In this document: one piece after another, positions 7,783-14,138 of the stretch
Position numbering within the stretch: position 1 is the first letter of the stretch
Layout: each line of letters begins with the position of its first letter
NCBI GenBank assembly: GCA_002391675.1
Contig: DGFM01000001.1
Coordinates: forward strand, 24,038-42,915
Source: Cloacimonetes bacterium UBA3900
GTDB taxonomy: Bacteria > Cloacimonadota > Cloacimonadia > Cloacimonadales > Cloacimonadaceae
Direction: 5' to 3'
DNA length: 18,878 bases
Notes under the pieces: generated by a model
The model's database searches: none
What the model saw: only the letters and a program-made list of their open reading frames with translations
What the model was told of the DNA's origin: nothing
Position numbers and translations under genes: made by a program

Positions 7783-8384
7783 CAGTCTATCCTGAAGTGG
7801 TGTACCTTCCAGCAGCCGACGTCATCTATCCACACGGAACCATCTTTGAAGGGAGACACCATGATTGCCACGCGGCCGAAGCTCACGCCGGGCTTGATGA
7901 AGCCTGCACTGATGGTGCCTTGAGTCCAATCCTCGGTGGGACGAATCTTGCTTTTGATGCGGTTGTAGACCTTGCCGTTCTCTTTGAAGCTGATGAATCT
8001 GAGCACGATGTCCGGGTTGTCTTTGGAATCGGTGCGCACATTGGCTTTGATGAAGTAGCCGCCATAACGCATCACGTCAAAGGAGTCTGAGATGATGATG
8101 GTGGCGTGTTTGGACGCATCAATGCGCAGGCTGGTCTTACCATCCAGGGCGACGTTTGTGTCTATCACTACGTTGCTTTCTTTGATATCGGGCGGATCAT
8201 GATCCACCATCCAGCCTTTGAGTGCGGTGGCCGGGTCCAAGGAGTAGGGATTGAATCCCGGGTTGAAGATAAGGTTTGGCAGACCCTCGGTCTGTGATTC
8301 CATAAAAACCAGGCTGGGACTCACGACACAGGAGCCCGCAAGCAGCAGCATCACGGCGGTAGCGGCCAATAGTAGTTTTCTCAT
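7782..8384 (-). CDS. Small lipoprotein with a carbohydrate-binding-like jelly-roll domain
   Basis: Unnamed 200-residue protein, predicted to be lipid-anchored. Residues 1-18 are a lipoprotein signal (MRKLLLAATAVMLLLAGS) with lipobox AGS-C and Cys19 as acceptor. From about residue 36 the pattern is that of a CBM4/9- or galactose-binding-like beta sandwich: NLIFNPGF at 37-44, GW at 58, DGKTSLRID at 81-89, a strand FIKANVRTDS, and VWIDDVGCW at 184-192. No catalytic residues are evident. The ATG overlaps the rodA stop by four bases (ATGA) with GGGGAT upstream, and its stop overlaps dtd by one base, so it is tightly coupled to the elongasome genes. A role in binding cell-wall or envelope glycan, or in positioning Rod components, is inference. 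It might instead be an unrelated envelope lipoprotein that shares the transcript. Confidence 0.8.
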   Translation of the reverse strand: MRKLLLAATAVMLLLAGSCVVSPSLVFMESQTEGLPNLIFNPGFNPYSLDPATALKGWMVDHDPPDIKESNVVIDTNVALDGKTSLRIDASKHATIIISDSFDVMRYGGYFIKANVRTDSKDNPDIVLRFISFKENGKVYNRIKSKIRPTEDWTQGTISAGFIKPGVSFGRVAIMVSPFKDGSVWIDDVGCWKVHHFRID

Positions 8385-9598
8385 TTAATAAATCCCCGTT
8401 CATTAAGATATTTTAAAACGACGCCCACTGCCAAGCTATTGATCAGCAGGCTGGAACCCCCATAGCTAATGAATAGCAAGGGAACTCCCGTGACTGGTAC
8501 TATTCCGACATTCATCCCGATATTGATGAAGGTCTGAATCATAAGATAAGCCAAAATGCCAGCGGTGGCAACTTTTCTTTCTTTGACCTTGATCTCAGGG
8601 ATAGCGTGCGCCATCCTCCAAAAGAAGAGCGCAAACACTGTCAGTACCAATACACTACCCAAAAAGCCGAATTCCTCTCCGATCACGCTGAAAATAAAAT
8701 CCGTGTGGTGTTCCGGCAGAAAGTTCATGTTTTTCTGCGTCCCCATCAGCCAGCCTTTGCCCGCAAAACCGCCACTGCCGATGGCGATCTTGGCCTGGAT
8801 GATCTGATAACCTGCACCCAGCGGATCACGCGTGGGATCGATAAAAGTGAGGATGCGCTCCTGCTGGTAAGCCTTGAGCCCATTCCAAAATATGGGCATG
8901 ATGAGCGCCAGAAAAACATTGATTACACCACAGATGGTGATGGTAACCCAGGAAAGCCCCATCCGGATAAGCAAATATACAAAGAGCAGAATCCAGACCA
9001 CTACCGCAATCCAGTGCAATGACGATACTATGCTCAGCACCGGCGAAACTATGATCAGGATATAATAAAAAGGCACATCTGCGGCGATCAGCATCGCCAG
9101 CAGCGAAAAGACAAACACCAGCGAAGTACCAAAATCAGGCTCCATCAGGATCAGCACTATGGGCACGACCATGATGCCAAAGCCATATGCCACCTGCTGC
9201 AGTTCGGTGAGATTCTCTTTGGTGATCACCCTGGCAACCAGGAGCACAGACAGCAGCTTGGCGCTTTCTGAAGGCTGATAGCTGAGGCCCAAAAAGCTGA
9301 ACCACCTGTGCGCTCCATGCGCCGCCGGTACGAAGAGCACCCCGATCAAAGCCAGCATATTGGCGATAAAGAGCGGCACGATGAGGATGTCAAATATCGG
9401 CATGGGCAGCTTGAGCAGCAAAAGGATGGCCGAAAGCGAGATGATGGCAAAGATGATCTGCTTCCACCAGTGGTTTTGCGTGCTGTGATGCTTGCCGATG
9501 ATGGTGGTGCTGGCAGAATAGATGGCGATGCAGCCCATCACGATGAGGATGATCAGCAGCGAGGCCAAAACCCAGTCAAACTTCTTGCGATTGAACAT
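8381..9598 (-). CDS. rodA: Rod shape-determining peptidoglycan glycosyltransferase RodA
   Basis: SEDS-family inner-membrane enzyme that polymerises lipid II into glycan strands for side-wall growth, partnered with PBP2. 405 residues with about ten hydrophobic segments (the first at 9-27). Family landmarks are present: SYQPSESAKL at 106-115, the MEPDFGTSL loop at 152-160, DPTRDPLGAGYQIIQAKIAIGSGG at 254-277 (cited by position and key residues), and the loop LPEHHTDFIFSVIGEE at 294-309, whose Asp300 corresponds to the essential aspartate of the family. The C-terminus has the typical ISYGGSS segment. The start overlaps the mrdA stop by one base (TGATG), with GGAGG upstream. Length and order are ordinary for RodA. 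Confidence 0.96.
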   Translation of the reverse strand: MFNRKKFDWVLASLLIILIVMGCIAIYSASTTIIGKHHSTQNHWWKQIIFAIISLSAILLLLKLPMPIFDILIVPLFIANMLALIGVLFVPAAHGAHRWFSFLGLSYQPSESAKLLSVLLVARVITKENLTELQQVAYGFGIMVVPIVLILMEPDFGTSLVFVFSLLAMLIAADVPFYYILIIVSPVLSIVSSLHWIAVVVWILLFVYLLIRMGLSWVTITICGVINVFLALIMPIFWNGLKAYQQERILTFIDPTRDPLGAGYQIIQAKIAIGSGGFAGKGWLMGTQKNMNFLPEHHTDFIFSVIGEEFGFLGSVLVLTVFALFFWRMAHAIPEIKVKERKVATAGILAYLMIQTFINIGMNVGIVPVTGVPLLFISYGGSSLLINSLAVGVVLKYLNERGFIK

Positions 9599-11490
9599 CA
9601 GCCCGCCTCCTCCACAGGAGTCACCGCCGCGGGCTCTTCATAGGGGCCCTGATACGGGAAGGCCTCTTCCGCTTCGTCCTCAGCTTCGTCTTCCAGGTCT
9701 CTAAACTGATCCGGAATAGGCGCCGGTGCCTTGAAGCGGTCGATATTGCCCACATAATAGTTTGCAATGCGGCTGGCAATCGGCGCAGCGACGGCTCCGC
9801 CACCGCCTGCATTTTCCAAAAAGACGGTGATCACGATTTCCGGTTTCTCCGCCACGATGTAGCCACAAAACCAGGCATGCGTGATCTTGCCCATGGCGTT
9901 TTCTGCTGAACCTGTCTTGCCGTAGGTGGTGACGCCGGCCACGTTGAAGGCTCTGCCTGTGCCACCGGGTGCATTGGTCACTGCCCAAAGCCCGTCCTGG
10001 ATGGCTTTCAGTGTGCTCTGGCTCCAGCCAAAGCTGTGTTTATCCAAGGGCTGCACCTGCTCACGGCTCACCCTGCCGCGCCCCAAAGTTCTCACCAGAA
10101 AGTGAGGCTGGATCCAATATCCGCCTCTGGCAATGGCTGCATAAAAGGCATTCATCTGCAAGGGAGTGGTGAGCACCTCACCCTGCCCGATGGAAAGGTT
10201 GGCCTTATAGCCCTGCAAACTGCCAGCACGGCCCAAACGCTTTTTAAACCATTCCGTATTGGGATACAAACCCGCTCTTTCGCCTGGAAGATCAATCCCC
10301 GTGCGGTTTACCACGCCGCAGGAAACGGCATGACGCCAGGCATCATCCAGAGGAATCCTGCTGATGAGATCGTAAAAGAAAACGTCGCAGGAAACCCTGA
10401 GTGCATCCACCACATTGGTGCGTCCGTGTCCACTGCTCGACCAGCATTTAAAGAACCTGTTGCCTATCTTGAGGCCGCCTCCGCAAGGAGCCAGCAGCGT
10501 GTTTCTATTGATGATACCCGCCTCGAGGCCTTCCGCTGCCGTCACAGGCTTGAACACCGAACCGGGCGGATAGGCGCCCTGCGAGGCTCTATCCAAAAGC
10601 GGCCGCTCCGGACGGTTGAGCTCCGCCCACAAATCCGGACTGATCCTCTGCATGAAGACGTTGGGATCGTAGCAGGGGTTGCTGGCATAGGCCAGAATCC
10701 CGCCATCCTCGATATTGGAAACCACGATAGCGCCGCGACTTCCCGGGGGAAAACATTCCTGCACAAAGGTTTGCAGGTCGTTGTCTATACTCAGCACCAG
10801 GGAGAGGCCGTTGAGCGGCGCCACATCCGCATCGGTGCGGAAAAAGCCCAGGTTTTGCCCCCGCGCATCCACCTGGATAATCTGCTTTCCATCTTTTCCA
10901 CGCAGCAGGATCTCGTAGTATTTCTCCAGGCCGCCCTTGCCGATATAGCCATTGAGCGAATAATCTTCCTGCCTGTAGCGCCTGAATTCATCCTCGTTGA
11001 TGCGTCCCACATAGCCTGTAAAATGGTTTGGATAGAGGTATTCACGCGTGGTGCCGCTGCGGAAAACCAGCTCCGGGAAGTAGTTGAGCTTCTCCGAGAG
11101 CGTCAGCATCGTCTCATAGGAGATATTATCCACTAACATGATCTCTTCATAAGTCTTAAAGCGTTGCTGGAAGATGAGATCGTGCAGTTCTTCCTTTTCT
11201 ATGCCAAAATGCGTTTTGAGAAACAGTCCCAGCGCATCTATGTTTTTCACCTTGCCGCTGATGAGGTAGAGGTCGTGCGAGGGGATATTGATCACGATGG
11301 GGCGGTATTTGACGTCGTAAATCTCGCCGCGTGTAGCAGTTACCCTGCGGATACGCACGAAGTTGTTTTCGGCGATCCGGCGATAATAGCTGCCTTTGAT
11401 CACCTGCAGCCGAAAGAGAGCACCAAACAAAAACAAGAAAAGCAGGCAGAGGATCACCCTCAGATAGAGGGCGGAAGTGCTCCTATTCAT
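9598..11490 (-). CDS. mrdA: Penicillin-binding protein 2 (elongasome transpeptidase)
   Basis: Class B PBP that cross-links side-wall peptidoglycan as partner of RodA; one N-terminal membrane anchor (about residues 9-29) and a periplasmic body. Pedestal motif TRGEIYD at 53-59. Active site: SVFK with nucleophile Ser311 and Lys314, SCD at 367-369 (an SxD form, as also in enterobacterial PBP2), and KTG at 525-527. Cys336, Cys349, His355 and Cys368 are spaced much like the zinc ligands known from gammaproteobacterial PBP2, so a metal site is predicted. The last ~33 residues (598-630) form an unusually acidic, proline-containing tail. 630 residues is normal. It overlaps mreD by 8 bases and rodA by one. 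An AAGAG lies just upstream of the ATG as a modest ribosome site. Confidence 0.95.
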   Translation of the reverse strand: MNRSTSALYLRVILCLLFLFLFGALFRLQVIKGSYYRRIAENNFVRIRRVTATRGEIYDVKYRPIVINIPSHDLYLISGKVKNIDALGLFLKTHFGIEKEELHDLIFQQRFKTYEEIMLVDNISYETMLTLSEKLNYFPELVFRSGTTREYLYPNHFTGYVGRINEDEFRRYRQEDYSLNGYIGKGGLEKYYEILLRGKDGKQIIQVDARGQNLGFFRTDADVAPLNGLSLVLSIDNDLQTFVQECFPPGSRGAIVVSNIEDGGILAYASNPCYDPNVFMQRISPDLWAELNRPERPLLDRASQGAYPPGSVFKPVTAAEGLEAGIINRNTLLAPCGGGLKIGNRFFKCWSSSGHGRTNVVDALRVSCDVFFYDLISRIPLDDAWRHAVSCGVVNRTGIDLPGERAGLYPNTEWFKKRLGRAGSLQGYKANLSIGQGEVLTTPLQMNAFYAAIARGGYWIQPHFLVRTLGRGRVSREQVQPLDKHSFGWSQSTLKAIQDGLWAVTNAPGGTGRAFNVAGVTTYGKTGSAENAMGKITHAWFCGYIVAEKPEIVITVFLENAGGGGAVAAPIASRIANYYVGNIDRFKAPAPIPDQFRDLEDEAEDEAEEAFPYQGPYEEPAAVTPVEEAG

Positions 11491-11977
11491 TGACTCTTAC
11501 CACTCTCAAGCGTGAGATATAATACAGCAGCCAATACACCGCGAGACTGATGACGAGATTGTAGATGAAGGCGATCAGGTTCAGGGTGGCCAGCTGCAGC
11601 GAAAAGCCGTGCGTGATCCCCAAAGTAAGCCACAAAGCCAAAAACCAGATCAGGTTTGCCATCACCAGCGAGATCATCATCGCCGCCTTGCTTTCTGCTT
11701 CAAAAGGCTTGCGCACCTCGCTCACAGCCACGCCGATAATCAAAAACATAAGCGGACTGTAGCCAAAGAGACCGGGCTGAGTGGTATCATACATCACCGT
11801 GATGATGAAGGTCACGATCAGAGCGATGTCGCGGGGCCTGGTCCAGACCAGAAACACCGCCCAGGGGATCAGGATATTGGGAATCCAGCCGGCGATGCTG
11901 ATCATCGGCATCAGCATGATCTGTATATAGAGGAGAATCAGGCCCAAAACCCAGGACCGGAGCGCTTTCAGGATCAT
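11483..11977 (-). CDS. mreD: Rod shape-determining protein MreD
   Basis: Small integral membrane component of the elongasome that, with MreC, regulates PBP2-RodA activity. 164 residues, almost entirely hydrophobic with five or so membrane segments, the usual size for MreD. It shows the family's weak signature: IPNILIPWAVFLVW at 32-45 followed by DTTQPGLFGYSPLMFLIIG at 64-82. The sequence is too variable to identify alone, but its position between mreC and mrdA settles it. The ATG overlaps the mreC stop by four bases (ATGA), with AGGAG about 7 bases upstream. Confidence 0.92.
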   Translation of the reverse strand: MILKALRSWVLGLILLYIQIMLMPMISIAGWIPNILIPWAVFLVWTRPRDIALIVTFIITVMYDTTQPGLFGYSPLMFLIIGVAVSEVRKPFEAESKAAMMISLVMANLIWFLALWLTLGITHGFSLQLATLNLIAFIYNLVISLAVYWLLYYISRLRVVRVNE

Positions 11978-12729
11978 CTCCGTCTCCTGAGGATAAAGAC
12001 GTGCTCCAGGTTTTCCACCTGCGTAAAAGGCTCCAATTCTGCGCTGATAAAGAGATTGTCGCTGGATTCCTTGATCCGCTGCACCGTCCCCACGGGATAA
12101 GCCTTGGGATAAAGCTGTGACAGATTGGAGGTTACGATCGTATCGCCCACGCTGATCTGAGAGCCGATCTTGATCATATTCATGCTCACGGGACCGTGGA
12201 TGTCGGATTGCAAAATACCTTGCACACTGGTATTTTTGTCCATCACCGGCATCTGAAAATCAGGATTGCTGAAGGGCATGACCACACAATGGCCCGGCGC
12301 CACGCTTACCACTTTGCCCACTATCCCCGTGGCGGAAACCACCGGACTCTCTATCTTTATCCCTCGGAGCGAGCCCTTGTTCACGATCAGGTTGCGCATC
12401 TGGAAAGCCCCCGAATAACCGATAACCTCACAGGTTTCAAAATCGCTCAGACCCTCATCCATAGCCACGGTAGCCGCCCAGTCATAAAGCTTCAGCTCGT
12501 TTTGAAGTTGCAGGTTTTTCAGCCTTTCGCCGGCTAATTGTTCACGGAGCTTGGTCAGCTCGGTTTTCAGCTCCTCGTTGCTGCGCATGGTATGAATTGA
12601 ATGCGTGAAAGGATAAAACACGGTATTGCCCAGAAAGGCAGCACGTGCGCTGCGGCTCTCCTCAGAACCGATCAGCATCGTCAAACAGAGGACAAACAGG
12701 ATTATCGGCACCAGATACTGCTTGATCAT
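11974..12729 (-). CDS. mreC: Rod shape-determining protein MreC
   Basis: Bitopic membrane protein that scaffolds the elongasome in the periplasm and activates PBP2. Membrane anchor at residues 4-20, a coiled coil at about 48-82 (EELKTELTKLREQL onward), then the two beta-barrel domains. Hallmarks are GIVGKVV at 135-141 and a VGDTIVTSNLSQLYPKAYPVGTV stretch at 194-216, whose key residues are the GD, TS and PVG positions. 251 residues is at the short end of the family. It starts 70 bases after mreB; the ATG has no clear Shine-Dalgarno (GCGGG directly abuts it), so its translation may be weaker than its neighbours' or depend on mreB. Confidence 0.94.
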   Translation of the reverse strand: MIKQYLVPIILFVLCLTMLIGSEESRSARAAFLGNTVFYPFTHSIHTMRSNEELKTELTKLREQLAGERLKNLQLQNELKLYDWAATVAMDEGLSDFETCEVIGYSGAFQMRNLIVNKGSLRGIKIESPVVSATGIVGKVVSVAPGHCVVMPFSNPDFQMPVMDKNTSVQGILQSDIHGPVSMNMIKIGSQISVGDTIVTSNLSQLYPKAYPVGTVQRIKESSDNLFISAELEPFTQVENLEHVFILRRRR

Positions 12730-12799
12730 CCCGCTATAACCCCACTACAGATGCTGTGTTGCCAAGTGTTTCCATGCAAGGTTCGGAGCGTAAAACCAC
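12730..12799 (-). other. 70-base mreB-mreC spacer
   Basis: This is the only gap inside the rod operon; every later junction overlaps. No hairpin followed by T and no promoter boxes are evident. The spacer may simply hold the leader of mreC. Since the mreC start lacks a good Shine-Dalgarno, the gap is a natural place for lower output of mreC and later genes relative to mreB, but that is inference. Confidence 0.4.
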
Positions 12800-13837
12800 T
12801 CAATCTTCGATGCGCTTGATCAATACCTTCTTGTAGCGATCCACATCGTCCAACACCCTGCCGGCACCCTTCACCACACATTCCAGGGGATCGGGAACCA
12901 CGTGCACGGGCAGGTCGACCGTCTTGCAGATCTTTTCGTCCAAGCCTTTCAGCAGGGCGCCGCCGCCGGTGAGGAAAATGCCGTGCTCGGCGATGTCTGC
13001 CGAGAGTTCCGGAGCGGTGCGTTCCAGCAGGCGCTTGATGGCATCTATCATGGTGGCAATGGTTTCGCTGATGGCTTCACGAATCTCTTCCGAGGAAATC
13101 TTGAGCGTCACGGGGAAGCCGCTCACCACGTCGCGCCCACGCACATCCATGGTAAGCTCTTCTTTGAGCGGATAGGCAGACCCGATCTCCATCTTGATCT
13201 GCTCAGCCGTCTGTAAACCCACGTGGAGATTGTTTTTCTTCCTCAGGTAGTTGATGATGTCGATATCCAATTTATCGCCACCCACACGGATGGAATTGTG
13301 AACCACGATGTGCGAGAGCGAAATCACGGCGATCTCACTGGTGCCGCCACCGATATCCATCACCATGTTTCCACAGGCCTGCTCGATGGGCAAATCCGCT
13401 CCAATAGCGGATGCTACCGGCTCGCTGATCAAATAAACTTCACGCGCACCTGCGTGCAATGCACTGTCCCTCACGGCACGCTTTTCCACTTCCGTGATGC
13501 CGGAGGGAACACAAACTATCACCCGCGGCCGCACCAAAAGACGCTTCTTCTGTGCCCGCATGATCAGATTGCGCAGCAGCAATTCGGTGACCTGGAAATC
13601 TGCTATCACACCGTCTTTGAGGGGCTTGATCACCCTCACCTCGTCAGGATTTTTGCCCAACATCGCCTTGGCTTGCTGCCCAATGGCGATAATCTTCTTG
13701 TTATCCGTGGAAACAGCCACCACGGAGGGCTCGTTGATCACCACACCTGAAGTCTTTTTATATACGAGCGTGTTGGCCGTGCCAAGGTCGATGGCAACAT
13801 CGTTTGTCATGTGTCCAAATATATTGAAAAAAGACAT
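12800..13837 (-). CDS. mreB: Rod shape-determining actin homologue MreB
   Basis: Cytoplasmic actin-like ATPase that forms membrane-bound antiparallel filaments steering side-wall synthesis. 345 residues from the chosen start, which gives the normal family N-terminus (MSFFNIFGHMTNDVAIDLGT). An in-frame ATG 38 codons further upstream (13951) would add a non-homologous extension, whereas the ATG at 13837 has AAGAGG five bases before it. Nucleotide-binding motifs: phosphate-1 IDLGTANT at 16-23, connect region SEPVASAIG at 138-146, phosphate-2 DIGGGTSE at 161-168, and the adenosine loop GGGALLKG at 291-298. It is the first gene of the rod operon; a stable hairpin sits in its leader at 13853-13883. 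Confidence 0.97.
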   Translation of the reverse strand: MSFFNIFGHMTNDVAIDLGTANTLVYKKTSGVVINEPSVVAVSTDNKKIIAIGQQAKAMLGKNPDEVRVIKPLKDGVIADFQVTELLLRNLIMRAQKKRLLVRPRVIVCVPSGITEVEKRAVRDSALHAGAREVYLISEPVASAIGADLPIEQACGNMVMDIGGGTSEIAVISLSHIVVHNSIRVGGDKLDIDIINYLRKKNNLHVGLQTAEQIKMEIGSAYPLKEELTMDVRGRDVVSGFPVTLKISSEEIREAISETIATMIDAIKRLLERTAPELSADIAEHGIFLTGGGALLKGLDEKICKTVDLPVHVVPDPLECVVKGAGRVLDDVDRYKKVLIKRIED

Positions 13838-13842
13838 TAAAA

Positions 13843-13848
13843 CCTCTT
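13843..13848 (-). promoter_or_regulatory. Ribosome binding site that fixes the mreB start
   Basis: The minus strand reads AAGAGG, five bases (TTTTA) and then ATG at 13837. This favours the 345-residue MreB over the longer 383-codon frame opening at 13951, whose extra N-terminus does not look like MreB and would run through the leader hairpin. Confidence 0.7.
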
Positions 13849-13852
13849 TGCT

Positions 13853-13883
13853 GGGGGTATGCGTGAAGAAGACACGAACCCCC
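13853..13883 (-). promoter_or_regulatory. Stem-loop in the mreB leader
   Basis: GGGGGT (13883-13878 read on the minus strand) pairs with ACCCCC (13858-13853), and inside it CGTG (13876-13873) pairs with CACG (13865-13862) across a small internal loop and a 7-base apical loop. The structure ends about 15 bases before the mreB ATG and only a few bases before its ribosome site. It could modulate initiation or mRNA stability. There is no T tract, so it is not an ordinary terminator. Confidence 0.5.
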
Positions 13884-14086
13884 AAAATTGATACTTTCTC
13901 TTTGATTACCATCCTTTTTAGCAGCCTTGGAATGTCAAGAGAAAAAGACAAAAATGAGCCGGATCATAAAAATAAATACTCAATTTTGGCACTTAATTTG
14001 TTTGCCAAAAACCGAGCAGGGATGATAGCCCCCCATTTATCCATACCCCTCCCCTGCATTTCGTTACTCTGTCTACGGATAAGCCA

Positions 14087-14121
14087 AATTGAGCCCGATC
14101 CTCAATGAGTCGGGCTCAATT
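14087..14121 (-). terminator. Terminator-like hairpin after the secreted beta-helix gene
   Basis: A perfect 12-bp inverted repeat (AATTGAGCCCGA at 14087-14098 and TCGGGCTCAATT at 14110-14121) encloses an 11-base loop, 17 bases past the stop codon at 14139-14141. On the minus strand it is followed by TGGCTT rather than a T run, so it is a weak or factor-assisted terminator, or a 3'-end stabilising structure. Confidence 0.55.
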
Positions 14122-14138
14122 GTCTGATTACTAATGGT

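Larger units (their letters stand above)
13838..14138. other. Intergenic region between the interrupted secreted gene and mreB
   Basis: Contains a hairpin at 14087-14121 close behind the stop of the secreted gene, then an AT-rich stretch, and the mreB leader with its stem-loop. A perfect TTGACA lies on the minus strand at 13938-13933, but no good -10 occurs at 16-18 bases. A TATGAT further upstream (about 13965) lacks a good -35. The mreB promoter is probably here but I cannot fix it. No small gene is evident. Confidence 0.5.

Noticed and set aside
10036..11136. 366-codon plus-strand open frame opposite mrdA
   Set aside because: It is fully antisense to an unmistakable PBP2 with all motifs intact, has no recognisable domain, and its residue make-up (rich in His, Arg, Gly) is typical of a shadow frame.
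13933..13938. TTGACA as the -35 of an mreB promoter
   Set aside because: The six bases 16-18 positions downstream (AAGGAT, AGGATG, GGATGG) do not resemble a -10 box, so I do not call a promoter.
13838..13951. Upstream in-frame ATG that would give a 383-residue MreB
   Set aside because: The extra 38 residues do not resemble MreB and would be translated through the leader hairpin; the ATG at 13837 has AAGAGG at proper spacing and gives the standard N-terminus.
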